Notes: generated by a model from the sequence alone, not told the origin. A DNA stretch of 64,000 nt from Bin87 sp965204905 (GCA_965204905.1 OZ242042.1:3658001-3722000), one strand, 5' to 3'; counted from the stretch's first letter, positions 33,053-42,678 are shown. Translations and numbers: made by a program.

Positions 33053-34912
33053 ATGTCTCAACCCGAAACCCGTATCGTTGAATCCGACGTCCTCATCATC
33101 GGCGGCGGAATGTCCGGCTGCGGCGCGGCCATCGAAGCCCGTTACTGGGGCGGCGACGACCTGCGCATCGTCATGGTGGACAAGGCCGCCACCGACCGCA
33201 GCGGCGCCGTTGGCGAAGGGCTGTCCGCCATCAACATGTACATGGGGATGCGGCACGGCTGGAACCAGCCGGAGGACTACGTGGAGTACGTCCGCAACGA
33301 CATGATGGGCGTCTCCCGCGAGGACCTGGTGTACGACGTGGCCCGCCACGTGGACAGCAGCGTCCACATGTTTGAAGAGTGGGGCCTGCCCTTCTGGTAC
33401 GACGACGAAGGGCTGTACGTCCGCGAAGGCCGCTGGCAGGTGATGATCCACGGCGAAGCCTACAAGCCCATCGTCTCCGAGGCCACCAAAAAAGCCATCG
33501 GGCCGGACAACCACTTCGAGCGCGTGTTCGTCTCCCACCTGTTCACCGACGCCGACGACCCCAACCGCATCGCCGGCGCGGTCGGTTTCAGCGTCCGCGA
33601 GGACGTGATCTACATCTTCAAGGCGCGTTCCGTGATCAGCGCGGCCGGCGGCGCCACCGCCATCTTCCGGCCCCGCAGCGTGGGCGAGGGCATGGGACGC
33701 ACCTGGTACTCGATCTTCGACACCGGCTCGGTGTATGGCCTCATCATCCCCGTAGGCGGCGAGATGACGCAGATGGAACACCGCTTCGTACCCAGCCGGT
33801 TCAAGGACTCCTACGGGCCGGTGGGGGCATGGTCGCAACTGTTCCGGGCGGACCTGACCAACGCGGCCGGCGAGAACTACTTCGTCAACCGGCTGCCCGA
33901 ACTCAAGAAGTACGACCCTTACGGTTCAGCCTTCCCGACACCGACACCCCTGCGCAACCACCTGCTGTGGACTGAGATCCAGGCCGGCAACGGGCCTATC
34001 ATGCTGAAGACGCCCGAAGCCATCGACGCCCTGGCCGCCGGCGACGAGGACCGCAAGCGCGACATCATCGCCGAGGCGTGGGAAGACTTCCTGGACATGA
34101 CCATCTCCCAGGCCATCCTGTGGGCGGCCCACAATATCGCGCCCGAGGAACGGCCTTCGGAAGTCGTCCTGGCCGAGCCGTACATCATGGGCAGCCACAG
34201 CGGCGAGGCCGGCGCGTGGGTGAGCGGCCCCGAGGACGTGGCGCCCGACGGCTACCACTGGGGTTACAGCAAGATGACCACGGTGAACGGACTGTTCGCC
34301 GCCGGCGACGGTGTGGGCGCGTGTCCGCACAAGTTCTCGTCCGGTTCTTTTACCGAAGGCCGCCTGGCCGGCAAGTCCGCCGTAGCCTACGCCCTGGACA
34401 ACACCACGCCGCCCAAGGTGGACGACCGCAAGATTGACGAACTGAAGCGGCAGGCGTGGGCGCCCATGGTCACCTTCGAGGAAAACCAGTACGCTTCCAC
34501 CAACCCCGAGGTCAACCCCAACTACCTGCTGCCGCGCCAGGGCTTGTTCCGCCTGCAAAAGCTGATGGACGAGTACGTCGCCGGCGTGTCGGCCGGCTTC
34601 ACCACCAACGAATCCACGATGCTGCGCGGCCTGGAACTGATGGGGATGCTGCGCGAAGACCTGGAAAAACTGGCCGCCCGCAACCGCCACGAACTGCTCC
34701 GGTGCCACGAGTTGATCCACCGCGCCTGGGTCGCTGAGGCGCACCTCCGCCACATGCTGCACCGCAAGGAAACCCGCTGGCCCGGGTTCTACTACCGGAG
34801 CGACTATCCGGAGATGGACGAGCCCAACTGGCGGGTGTTTGTGAACTCGCGCTACGATCCTGAAAAGGGCGATTGGAACGTGTTCACGCGGGATTGCCCG
34901 CAGGTGTTTTGA
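33053..34912 (+). CDS. aprA: Adenylylsulfate (APS) reductase alpha subunit
   Basis: A 619-residue FAD subunit of the fumarate-reductase type. The N-terminal dinucleotide motif is DVLIIGGGMSGCGAAIEA, followed by GAVGEGLSAINMYMG and a C-terminal HRKETRWPGFYYRSDYP, all matching AprA. With AprB it interconverts APS and sulfite plus AMP in the cytoplasm. Whether it runs in the oxidative or reductive direction cannot be read from sequence. No sat, dsr, qmo or apr membrane-complex genes are in the window. The start ATG at 33053 is preceded by CAGGAG. Confidence 0.95.
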   Translation: MSQPETRIVESDVLIIGGGMSGCGAAIEARYWGGDDLRIVMVDKAATDRSGAVGEGLSAINMYMGMRHGWNQPEDYVEYVRNDMMGVSREDLVYDVARHVDSSVHMFEEWGLPFWYDDEGLYVREGRWQVMIHGEAYKPIVSEATKKAIGPDNHFERVFVSHLFTDADDPNRIAGAVGFSVREDVIYIFKARSVISAAGGATAIFRPRSVGEGMGRTWYSIFDTGSVYGLIIPVGGEMTQMEHRFVPSRFKDSYGPVGAWSQLFRADLTNAAGENYFVNRLPELKKYDPYGSAFPTPTPLRNHLLWTEIQAGNGPIMLKTPEAIDALAAGDEDRKRDIIAEAWEDFLDMTISQAILWAAHNIAPEERPSEVVLAEPYIMGSHSGEAGAWVSGPEDVAPDGYHWGYSKMTTVNGLFAAGDGVGACPHKFSSGSFTEGRLAGKSAVAYALDNTTPPKVDDRKIDELKRQAWAPMVTFEENQYASTNPEVNPNYLLPRQGLFRLQKLMDEYVAGVSAGFTTNESTMLRGLELMGMLREDLEKLAARNRHELLRCHELIHRAWVAEAHLRHMLHRKETRWPGFYYRSDYPEMDEPNWRVFVNSRYDPEKGDWNVFTRDCPQVF

Positions 34913-34995
34913 CGATTGGTGACACTTGCCCGTTACGAGCTGTCCCTTGCGGTCGCTACAATATGGGTCATCCCTGTATTCATGGAGGCCCAAAG

Positions 34996-35598
34996 ATGAG
35001 CGACGAAGCGACGATGCCTGATCCGGTGGAGATGTTTCGCAAAACTACGCTCCGAGTGAAGGAAGTAGTAGCCAGCGTGGAGCAATCCCAGGCCCAGTAC
35101 CCCACCCCATGCTCCGAGTGGGACGTGCGCGGTCTGCTGAACCACCTGATTGGCGGTCTTGAATTCACCGCCGGCTGCATTGCCGGCAGCCCGCCCAACA
35201 TTCGGCCTTCCGAAGCCGACAGCAGCTATCTCGACGAGCCGGACGTCGCCGTGCTGATTGAGGCGTACCACACCTTGCTTGACCGGGTATTGCAGTCCGG
35301 CAGCGAACCGGGCGCGCTGGACGGAATCGTCAGCACTCCCTACTTTGGCGAGATGCCCGTCAGCCAAATCTTCGTTGGTACGACCATGGACCAGTTCATC
35401 CACGGCTGGGACCTGGCGAAAGCGACGGGCCAGGACACAACCCTGGATGCCGGACTGGTGGAATTTGCCTACGGGATGCTGTCCTCCGGCTTTGCGGAGA
35501 TGGGCCGGCAGGCCGGTTTCATCGGCCCGGAGATTGCCATACCCGAGGACGCCAGCCCCCAGGACGAACTGATTGCCTACATGGGCCGCCAGCCGTAG
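34996..35598 (+). CDS. MDMPI/TIGR03086-like DinB-superfamily protein
   Basis: A 200-residue protein with an MDMPI-type (mycothiol-dependent maleylpyruvate isomerase-like) N-terminal domain: YPTPCSEWDVRGLLNHLIGG includes the metal-binding His region, and DQFIHGWDLAKATGQ supplies the later His. The family includes thiol-dependent isomerases and many members of unknown reaction. The ATG at 34996 follows GGAGG; the longer in-frame start at 34873 overlaps aprA. It is a single gene between aprA and the convergent coiled-coil gene. Confidence 0.8.
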   Translation: MSDEATMPDPVEMFRKTTLRVKEVVASVEQSQAQYPTPCSEWDVRGLLNHLIGGLEFTAGCIAGSPPNIRPSEADSSYLDEPDVAVLIEAYHTLLDRVLQSGSEPGALDGIVSTPYFGEMPVSQIFVGTTMDQFIHGWDLAKATGQDTTLDAGLVEFAYGMLSSGFAEMGRQAGFIGPEIAIPEDASPQDELIAYMGRQP

Positions 35599-35655
35599 AG
35601 AATCACGCGATGGCCTACGACTGGATCTAACCAGCCGCCCAAGTAGGCGGCGCTT

Positions 35656-36177
35656 TTAGTCAGCGGCAGGGGAGGGCGCAGCCGGCGGCGCCACTATGTT
35701 GGCGCCGTCCATGGGGATTATAACGCGTCCATTCTCGTCATGCGTGTGCTGATAAAGTAGGCCAATCGTCCTTAGCAACTCCTGATGTCGGCGTTCATTT
35801 TCTTCGTTATATCGCTGGAACATCTGCGCCATTTCCGTTCGCACTTCGGCAATTTCATTCCGGACTTTGTCGAATTCGTCCTTAGTTTCCGCTCGTACTT
35901 GGGCGATTTCATTCCGGACTTTATCGAACTCTTCCTTGGTTTCCCTGCGCGCGTTATCGAACTCTTCCTTGGTTTCCCTGCGTACTTTGTGGAATTCTTC
36001 CGCTGTGTCTTTCCGGAGGTCGTCAGCCGACTCCCTTGTTTCGTTGTGCCAGCGTCCGTTCGTCTTGTCTTGGCGGTTGATCGCCCAGATGAAGACGCTC
36101 ACCAACAGGGTGAGCAATGCAAACATCGCTCCGATGGTGATTCCGATTATCTGCGTGAGTTCCGCAATCGATATCAT
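35656..36177 (-). CDS. Membrane-anchored coiled-coil protein with hendecad repeats
   Basis: A 173-residue protein. One N-terminal transmembrane segment (IGAMFALLTLLVSVFIWAI) is followed by a long charged coiled coil of repeated RRETKEEFD(K/N)(V/A)R units, with 11- and 18-residue steps visible in the DNA (33 and 54 bases). A Pro/Ala-rich tail ends the protein. It is probably an inner-membrane-tethered cytoplasmic rod. No family function is known to me. It is similar in style to the genes at 17655 and 50177. Confidence 0.75.
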   Translation of the reverse strand: MISIAELTQIIGITIGAMFALLTLLVSVFIWAINRQDKTNGRWHNETRESADDLRKDTAEEFHKVRRETKEEFDNARRETKEEFDKVRNEIAQVRAETKDEFDKVRNEIAEVRTEMAQMFQRYNEENERRHQELLRTIGLLYQHTHDENGRVIIPMDGANIVAPPAAPSPAAD

Positions 36178-36294
36178 AATCCCACATTCTCCCTATCGCC
36201 GGCAGAATGCCTTTGCCGGACGCCCGGGTTTTGCCTATTGTAGCATCGGGCAAACCAACCCACCAACACTCACCCCTATGGAGAGCAACACCCC

Positions 36295-37140
36295 ATGCAA
36301 GCTATTGACATGCACATCCACGTACCCCGCGAACCCGGCCTGCCCGAAATCGAGATTGAGGCCGAGTTGCTGCGCTACTTCCGCGCGCCGCCGCCACCTA
36401 CGGATCCCGCGGAGATGGCGGACAAGTTCCGCGAACTGGACCTGTTCGGCGTGATTTTCTCGGTGGATACCACCACCAACACCGGCGAAAAACCCGACAG
36501 CAACGACTGGGTGGCGAGCATCGTCAACGACCACCCGGAGCAGTTCATGGGTTTCGCGTCGGTGGACCCGTGGCTGGGCAAGGCGGCTTGCTACGAGCTG
36601 GAGCGGTCGGTGAAGGAACTGGGTCTAAAGGGCCTCAAACTGCACCCCATCCACCAAGCATTCTTTCCCAATGACACCCGCTTTTACCCTCTCTATGAGG
36701 TGGCCGACGGTCTCGGCATTCCAGTGTTGTTCCACTCCGGTTTCGCCGGCGCCGGCTCCGGTACGCCGGGCGGCAGCGGGCTGAAGCTAAAGTACAGCAA
36801 GCCGGTACCGTGCTTTGATGACGTGGCCGCCGACTTCCCCAACATGACCATCATCATGGCGCATCCGGCGTGGCCGTGGATCGACGAGCAGATCGCCGTC
36901 GCGCTGCACAAGTCCAACGTGTTTCTGGACCTGTCGGGCTGGATGCCGCGGTTCATACCGGAGACGCTGATCCGCGAGACCAACACGCGGCTACAAGACA
37001 AAGTGATGTTCGGCTCCGATTACCCGTTCATTCAACCCGACAACTGGCTGGCCGACTTCCAGAACCTGCAAATGCGCGACCATGTGATCCCAAAGGTGCT
37101 GCTGGAGAACGCGCGCCGGGCACTGAACATCGCGGCGTAG
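36295..37140 (+). CDS. Amidohydrolase-family metal-dependent hydrolase (ACMSD-like)
   Basis: A 281-residue TIM-barrel hydrolase of the PF04909 type. Metal ligands appear as His7 and His9 in IDMHIHV, later GLKLHPIHQAF, VLFHSGFAG, IIMAHPAWPW and FGSDYPF. Family members decarboxylate or hydrolyse small acids, often in aromatic degradation; the substrate here is unknown. No partner enzyme is adjacent. The start at 36295 gives the conserved N-terminus MQAIDMHIHV. Confidence 0.87.
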   Translation: MQAIDMHIHVPREPGLPEIEIEAELLRYFRAPPPPTDPAEMADKFRELDLFGVIFSVDTTTNTGEKPDSNDWVASIVNDHPEQFMGFASVDPWLGKAACYELERSVKELGLKGLKLHPIHQAFFPNDTRFYPLYEVADGLGIPVLFHSGFAGAGSGTPGGSGLKLKYSKPVPCFDDVAADFPNMTIIMAHPAWPWIDEQIAVALHKSNVFLDLSGWMPRFIPETLIRETNTRLQDKVMFGSDYPFIQPDNWLADFQNLQMRDHVIPKVLLENARRALNIAA

Positions 37141-37186
37141 CCTTGCCGGGCACACCAGCAAAATCCTGCGGGCCGGGCGTTTCCGT

Positions 37187-38656
37187 CTATGGATTGCCCA
37201 CTCGCAATGCTGTCAACGTTCCGTCGGCGGTGGGCGCCAGCAGCAGGTCACCGGCGACGACGGGGGCGGCGGTTATCGCGCCGTCCAGGGACGCTACCCA
37301 TCGTTGCGAGCCGTCCGCTACGGACAATGCGGTGATGCGTCCGTGCTCGTCGCCCACCAGTGCCACCGGGCCGGCGATGGTGGCGGCGGTGGTGATGTCA
37401 ACGGCGAGGTCGGTTTCCCACAGGATTGCGCCGTTGGAAACGTCCAGGCCGGTGACCAGGCCGGCGGCATCGGACACCACGGCGGTTTGACCGGACACGG
37501 CCGGCTGGTAGGGTTGCTTGCCGGCGGTCCGCGTGGACCAGACGGTGCCCTGCTGCACCGGCGGCTGCTTGGCGAAACCCCAAACGGCAAGCTGCGTTCG
37601 CACGTAGTAGATGGGCCGTTCCAGGGGGTAGCGGTGTCCCCGGTAGTCGATGCCCCACACCCGGGCCCGGTTGCCGTCCCGTCGGACACCGTTGCTGCTG
37701 ACGTGGAGCAGGTCGTCCGTCACCACGGGGCCGCCGCGCGTCCAGCGACCCTCGCCGGCGTTGTAAATCATGCGGAGTTTGCCGGTGTTGACGTTGAGGA
37801 CGTGAATCCTGGCGGCGTTGGAGGTGGCGATGAGCAGGCCGTCGTTGATGGCCGGCGGCGCGATTACCCAGTCATCGAGACGGTAATCCCACAGGGTTTC
37901 GCCGGTAGCGGCGTCCAGGGCCAGCAGGCGGTTGCGGTCGGTTTCGGCCACGAAGAGGCGGCCGTCGGCAACGGTCGGCGACGGCAGGGAGGCCACCGGC
38001 AGCCGCTTTGACCAGACCACATCCCCTGAGTCCTCATCCAGAGCAGAGATAACGCCGGGTTTGAAAACCACGAACACCAGGCCGTCGGACACGGCGGGAG
38101 TGATGGCGGCGGTGAGCTCGGAGTCATAACGCCAGATCACCGCGCCCGTATCGCGATCCAGCGCGACTACGCTGCCATCCTCGGCGGTGAGATACACCCG
38201 GTCTCCGGAGACGGCGGGCGGGGCAACGATGGGCGCGCCGGCGGTGTACTCCCAAAGGATCTGAGGCGAGTCGCCAATGGGCCCGAACGACCCGCTGGCG
38301 GCGGATGCGTTAGCCACGCCGCCGCCGGCCTGGGGCCAGTCGCCGGGGGCCGGCGCGACGGAAGTGTCGCCGATGGCGGTGGTCGGCTGTGGCGGATCGG
38401 GCGGCAGTCCGGTGTAGGCCCAGAGGACGTACATCAACACGCCGAGCAGCGGCAGAACGATGACGGCGACGCGAACCAGCCGGTTGCGGAGAAAATCGAG
38501 GCGCACCCGGCGGGAACGCTGTTGCGCCTCGTCAACATCCAGCGCTTCCAGGCCGGAGAACGCGCCGCATTGGGCGCACCGGACGCCCGGCTCCGACGGG
38601 TCGTTGACATGGCCGCAGAAACGGCAGAGGAGGACGGTGTCTTGCATATTGTTCAC
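37187..38656 (-). CDS. Membrane-anchored PQQ-like beta-propeller protein with N-terminal zinc ribbon
   Basis: A 489-residue protein. Residues ~10-35 contain a zinc ribbon (CRFCGHVN...CAQCGAFS). One transmembrane segment follows (VAVIVLPLLGVLMYVLWAY), then a Pro-rich linker and about seven PQQ-like repeats such as VYLTAEDGSVVALDRDTGAV and LLALDAATGETLWDY. The propeller would be outside the membrane and the ribbon in the cytoplasm. Such BamB-like proteins are scaffolds or enzymes; the absence of redox residues argues for a scaffold. The start could also be the ATG at 38647. Confidence 0.8.
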   Translation of the reverse strand: MNNMQDTVLLCRFCGHVNDPSEPGVRCAQCGAFSGLEALDVDEAQQRSRRVRLDFLRNRLVRVAVIVLPLLGVLMYVLWAYTGLPPDPPQPTTAIGDTSVAPAPGDWPQAGGGVANASAASGSFGPIGDSPQILWEYTAGAPIVAPPAVSGDRVYLTAEDGSVVALDRDTGAVIWRYDSELTAAITPAVSDGLVFVVFKPGVISALDEDSGDVVWSKRLPVASLPSPTVADGRLFVAETDRNRLLALDAATGETLWDYRLDDWVIAPPAINDGLLIATSNAARIHVLNVNTGKLRMIYNAGEGRWTRGGPVVTDDLLHVSSNGVRRDGNRARVWGIDYRGHRYPLERPIYYVRTQLAVWGFAKQPPVQQGTVWSTRTAGKQPYQPAVSGQTAVVSDAAGLVTGLDVSNGAILWETDLAVDITTAATIAGPVALVGDEHGRITALSVADGSQRWVASLDGAITAAPVVAGDLLLAPTADGTLTALRVGNP

Positions 38657-38740
38657 GTTTGCGCGAACACCGTCCAGTATGCACAGAATTGCAGGAACAA
38701 CGGGATTGCCACGCTATGCTCGCAATGACACAAGGCAGGG

Positions 38741-40192
38741 CTAGAAGGCCGGGCGTTGCAGCACTGCGGGATCGATGCGGCGGCGCACGCGCTGGCCGTC
38801 GGTGGGTTCGCCGAGGAGCTGGCCGTTATCGACCATAACCTTGCCGCGCAGGATGACGGTGGTGGGCCAGCCGAAAATCTCCCAACCTTCCCATGGGCTG
38901 TAGTCCCGCAGGTGCAGGTCGTCCATAGTCAGCCGCTTGTGGATAGTGGGGTCGATGATGGCGAAGTCGGCGTCGCTACCGGGGGCGATGACGCCCTTCT
39001 GCGGGTACATCCCAAGCAGGCGGGCCGCGTTGGTGGCGGTGATGTTGGCGAACTGGGTAAGGGACATTCCGCGGCGGACGACGGCCTCGGTGTAGTTGAC
39101 GCCCATGCGGATTTCGATGCCGATGTTGCCGCCGCGCATGTCCTGCACGTTGAGGCCGGCGGTCTTGTCGATGTAGGTGGTGAAGCTGCTGTCGGTGGCG
39201 GTGAAAGTGAGGTTGTTGCCCAGCAGACCGCTCCACAAGTCGCTGCCGTCCTCGGGGTACTTGAGGGACGGGTAGGTGTGGTACTTCATGCCGTCGGGTT
39301 CGCGGTACTGCCAGGCGTTGAAGGACAGGGCTAGGGTGAGCACCTCGCCGTACACGGCCTGGCCCCGGCTGCGGGCGGCGGCCACGGCGTTGACACCGTC
39401 GGATCCGGTGACGTGGACGAAGTACATGCCGGCGTTGTTCTGCTCCGCAATGCGTATCACGTCGCGGAAGGCCACGTCTTCGACCTCCTTGGAGTGGATG
39501 AGGTGGGCGTTCCACCAATCCCACATACCCCGCTGGTGGGCCAGCAGGTAGTTGTACATTACGATCTCGTCGTCCTCCGCGTGGACGGCTAGGACGCCAT
39601 CGTGTCGGGACAACTGGGCGGTGAGGTCGGTGAGGCGTCCGTTGTCGATGCGGCCGACGGGGGTGAGACTCAGGGGCGGGTCCGCCGGCGGGCGGATGTT
39701 GGTGGTGAATATCTTGACGCTGGGAAAGTCGTTGTTGATAAGTTCACCGACGCGGGCGATGCTGTCGGCGGTGTTGCTGCTCCGATAGATGACGTGGGCG
39801 GAATAGTCGGCGTAGGTGTTGCCCTCCCACACCTTCATAAAGTCAAGAATGCCGCCAACCAGTTCGCCCTCGTTGGGCGCCGGCGCGAAGTCAACGACGG
39901 TGGTGGTGCCGCCCCAGATCGCGCCCAGGGAATGTTCCAATGGGCCGGCGTTGGGCACGCCGGCGACCTGCTGGTGCGCGCCGGGCTGCACGTTGGCGGC
40001 GGCATGGACGTGAGGCTCGATGCCTCCAGGAGTCACGATGCGGCCGGTGGCGTCCACGGTCTGCACGGCCTCGTCAATGAGCGTGCCGGGCGCGCCGATG
40101 GCGACGATGCGGCCGTCCTGGACGCCGATGTCCACGGCGGCGGCCTCGGTGGGCATGACGACGGTTCCGCCAGTGATCAGCAGGTCAAACAT
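38741..40192 (-). CDS. Dihydropyrimidinase/hydantoinase-type amidohydrolase
   Basis: A 483-residue cyclic amidohydrolase. Metal ligands His62/His64 are in TPGGIEPHVHAAAN, and a candidate carboxylated Lys lies in FPSVKIFTTN. Further metal-site motifs are VHAEDDE, FVHVTGSDG and GSDADFAIID. Such enzymes open cyclic amides (dihydropyrimidines, hydantoins). No pyrimidine-degradation partner is adjacent. The ATG at 40192 is the natural start. Confidence 0.87.
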   Translation of the reverse strand: MFDLLITGGTVVMPTEAAAVDIGVQDGRIVAIGAPGTLIDEAVQTVDATGRIVTPGGIEPHVHAAANVQPGAHQQVAGVPNAGPLEHSLGAIWGGTTTVVDFAPAPNEGELVGGILDFMKVWEGNTYADYSAHVIYRSSNTADSIARVGELINNDFPSVKIFTTNIRPPADPPLSLTPVGRIDNGRLTDLTAQLSRHDGVLAVHAEDDEIVMYNYLLAHQRGMWDWWNAHLIHSKEVEDVAFRDVIRIAEQNNAGMYFVHVTGSDGVNAVAAARSRGQAVYGEVLTLALSFNAWQYREPDGMKYHTYPSLKYPEDGSDLWSGLLGNNLTFTATDSSFTTYIDKTAGLNVQDMRGGNIGIEIRMGVNYTEAVVRRGMSLTQFANITATNAARLLGMYPQKGVIAPGSDADFAIIDPTIHKRLTMDDLHLRDYSPWEGWEIFGWPTTVILRGKVMVDNGQLLGEPTDGQRVRRRIDPAVLQRPAF

Positions 40193-40222
40193 GGTAAGCC
40201 TCCCTACGTCAGGGTACGGGCA

Positions 40223-41035
40223 TCAGGGTTCCGGCTCGCCCAATCGTTCCCGGAGCCGGCGGATGGTTTCTTCAGCAGCCTGTCGGGCGGCGCGCTCGGA
40301 TTCCAATTGTGACTGTGTAGCCGTCAATTGATGTTGCGTCTCGGCGAGGGCGTCCTCGGCGGCCTGGCGGTCGTCATCGGCGGCGTCGATGTTGCGGAGG
40401 AAGCTCCGGGTTTGCGGATTCCAGAACAGCAAGTAACCGCTGTCCCAAACCAGCCAGAGTTCCAGGATGGCAGAGTATCCCCAGATGGCGCCATCGGCCT
40501 CGGTTTGCGTCGGTATCGGTTCGTACTCGCCGTCAACGAGGCGGTCGCCGCCCAGGGGCGCGTCGTGGTATTCGCCGCCGGTGGCATCGAAACGCCAGTA
40601 TTCCCCGATGCCGATTCGGGCGTAGTCGCGCCGCTTGATTACCATGTCGCGCTGTCCAGTGGACTCGGAGGCAATCTCCAGAGCGAAGTCGGGAGGCTTG
40701 CCGGCAGACCAGACCATGTAGCCGTTACGGGGCCAGATGGTATCTATGTCCACATTGAAGGCGACGTAGCAGTCCGGCGAATAACGGTTGTTGAGATCGT
40801 CGCGGTCGTAGTATAGGAAACTGTTGCCGGAGATCAGCGTGGTATCCCAGTCCAGCCGGCCGCGCAGATGGCGGCGCAGGGTGGTCATAACGTCGGAGAT
40901 ACTGGGTTCCTGGTGCATTGCGTCGGGAAACGGCGGCGTGTCGGGGGAGATGAAAGTGTCGGGGTCGGCCCACTCGGGGATGCGCCCGCCACGAGGCAGG
41001 CCCAAGTCCTGAAGTTTGATGGTCTCTGTGGTCAT
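40223..41035 (-). CDS. Uma2-family (DUF820) PD-(D/E)XK nuclease-like protein
   Basis: A 270-residue protein. The core contains YSPDCYVAFNV, GKPPDFALEIASESTG and KRRDYARIGIGEYW, the typical Uma2 pattern (D..E-I-x-S and K). A C-terminal coiled coil (ETQHQLTATQSQLESERA) follows, as often seen in this family. Many copies occur in Cyanobacteria and Chloroflexota with no known role. The ATG at 41035 gives the family N-terminus; the longer frame is rejected. It lies just upstream of the hydantoinase gene on the same strand (30 bases). Confidence 0.85.
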   Translation of the reverse strand: MTTETIKLQDLGLPRGGRIPEWADPDTFISPDTPPFPDAMHQEPSISDVMTTLRRHLRGRLDWDTTLISGNSFLYYDRDDLNNRYSPDCYVAFNVDIDTIWPRNGYMVWSAGKPPDFALEIASESTGQRDMVIKRRDYARIGIGEYWRFDATGGEYHDAPLGGDRLVDGEYEPIPTQTEADGAIWGYSAILELWLVWDSGYLLFWNPQTRSFLRNIDAADDDRQAAEDALAETQHQLTATQSQLESERAARQAAEETIRRLRERLGEPEP

Positions 41036-41105
41036 GGTTTGCCTCGGATGCCAGCCGGCGTACCGCCATGATAGTACCACATACGCTTGGCGGTAATGCC
41101 GCGCA

Positions 41106-42242
41106 TCACCCCAGCGCCTGGGCCAAATCGGCGATGAGGTCGTCGGCATTCTCCAGGCCGACGGACACCCGCAACAGATCATCCGGTGTTTTGCTGTCCG
41201 GCCCCTCGATGGAGGCGCGGTGCTCGATGAGGCTCTGGGTTCCGCCCAGGCTGGTGGCCCTCACGAACAGGCGGACGTTGGCGGCGACGCGCATGGCAGA
41301 CTCTCGACCGCCGGCAACCTGGAAGGACAGCATACCGCCGAAATCGGCCATCTGGCCGGCGGCAACGGCATGGCCCGGATGCTCCGGCAGGCCGGGGTAG
41401 TGAACGGCGGCGACGTTGGGATGGTCGTTCAGAAAGCGGGCGATCTTGCCGGCGTTGGCGCAGTGGGCGGGCATACGGACGTGGAGGGTGCGGATGCCGC
41501 GCAGGGTCAGCCAGCAGTCGAACGGCGACGGCACGGCGCCGTACACGTTCTGGATGAGGCGGACGCGCTGGAAGAAGTCGGTGTCGGACGCGCTGACCAC
41601 CGCGCCGCCCGTTACGTCCTCATGCCCTCCCAGGTACTTGGTGGTGGAGTGGACGACCAGGTCTGCGCCGAGTGACAGAGGCCGTTGCAGCATAGGGCTG
41701 GCCCAGGTGTTATCGCAGACGCAGAGCGCGCCGGTGGATTGCGCGATGGATGCCATCTCCGCGATGTCGGTGATCTTGAGCAACGGGTTGGATGGCGTTT
41801 CCACCCAGATGAGGCGGGTGTTGGGTTGCACGGCGCGGCGCACGTTGCCGGCGTCGGTCATGTCAACGAAAGTGCTCTGCAAACCCCACGGCGCGAACAC
41901 CTCGCGGAGCAGGCGCGCCGTCCCGTGATAGCAGTCGTCGGGCGCAATGACGTGATCACCGGGGGCCAAAGCCTGAAACACCGTGGCCGTAGCCGCCGAA
42001 CCGGACCCAAAGGCAGCGGCCACCGCCTCGCCGGAATCACCGTCCTCCAGCAGGGCTAGCAGATGCTCCAGCGAGCGCCGGTTGGGGTTGTCCGAGCGGG
42101 AATAGACGAAGCCCCGGGGGTATTCGCCGTCCGGGTCGCGCTCGAAGGTGGTGGACAGGTAGATGGGCGGAGCTACGGCGCCGGTGGCGGAGTCGGGGTG
42201 GTGGGCCGCCTGGGCGGCGACGGTTTCGGGTTGTATGGACAT
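41106..42242 (-). CDS. Cystathionine gamma-synthase/lyase-type PLP enzyme
   Basis: A 378-residue Cys/Met-metabolism PLP-dependent enzyme. The PLP Lys is K202 in VVHSTTKYLGGHEDVTGG, and earlier motifs include FVYSRSDNPNRRSLE and ETPSNPLLKITDI, ending SVGLENADDLIADL. It interconverts homoserine esters, cysteine and cystathionine, or cleaves cystathionine or methionine; the sequence alone does not decide. The protein is about the normal length. No other methionine-pathway gene is nearby. Confidence 0.88.
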   Translation of the reverse strand: MSIQPETVAAQAAHHPDSATGAVAPPIYLSTTFERDPDGEYPRGFVYSRSDNPNRRSLEHLLALLEDGDSGEAVAAAFGSGSAATATVFQALAPGDHVIAPDDCYHGTARLLREVFAPWGLQSTFVDMTDAGNVRRAVQPNTRLIWVETPSNPLLKITDIAEMASIAQSTGALCVCDNTWASPMLQRPLSLGADLVVHSTTKYLGGHEDVTGGAVVSASDTDFFQRVRLIQNVYGAVPSPFDCWLTLRGIRTLHVRMPAHCANAGKIARFLNDHPNVAAVHYPGLPEHPGHAVAAGQMADFGGMLSFQVAGGRESAMRVAANVRLFVRATSLGGTQSLIEHRASIEGPDSKTPDDLLRVSVGLENADDLIADLAQALG

Positions 42243-42348
42243 GGCACGATTGACCGGGCTTTACGCAAGAGACGCGGAGGTTCGCGGGGCTGGCAGTGTT
42301 AGAATGGGGCTGCGCGCCAAGATTATAACGCGGGACAGGAGGCAAGTT

Positions 42349-42678
42349 ATGGTTGAGCCGAGTGAGTGGGAACAGGTACAGACGGCGACCAGCAAACTAC
42401 TGTCCGACGACGACGAGCTGATTGTGAGCCTTGGCGGTGGGGACTTCCTTCGCAAGCAGCTTAAGGAGCACCGAGAACGGCGCGAACGGTTGGCGGCCAT
42501 GGTGCCGGAGTTGATAAAGCAATATCCTGACCAGTGGGTGGCCCTGACAGAAAGCGGCGAGCTGTTGATTGTGCCAACTTTGGCGGACTTGAGAGCAAAA
42601 TTCGAGGAACTGGACACGCCTCCGGGCAGCAACGCGATTGAGTTTCTGGACACCGACCCGACGCCCTGGATTTTATGA
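42349..42678 (+). CDS. DUF5678-like small protein
   Basis: A 109-residue protein, partly helical. IKQYPDQWVALTESGELLIV resembles the YPG-W-VAL block of DUF5678 proteins. The ATG at 42349 follows GGAGG. It overlaps the next gene by ATGA, so the two are coupled. Function unknown; it may regulate or be a substrate of the protease. Confidence 0.65.
   Translation: MVEPSEWEQVQTATSKLLSDDDELIVSLGGGDFLRKQLKEHRERRERLAAMVPELIKQYPDQWVALTESGELLIVPTLADLRAKFEELDTPPGSNAIEFLDTDPTPWIL

Noticed and set aside
38660..38740. Small plus-strand gene between the PQQ-propeller and hydantoinase genes
   Set aside because: The stretch instead contains an ATTGCCAC...GCAATGAC inverted repeat; no ribosome site or motif is seen.
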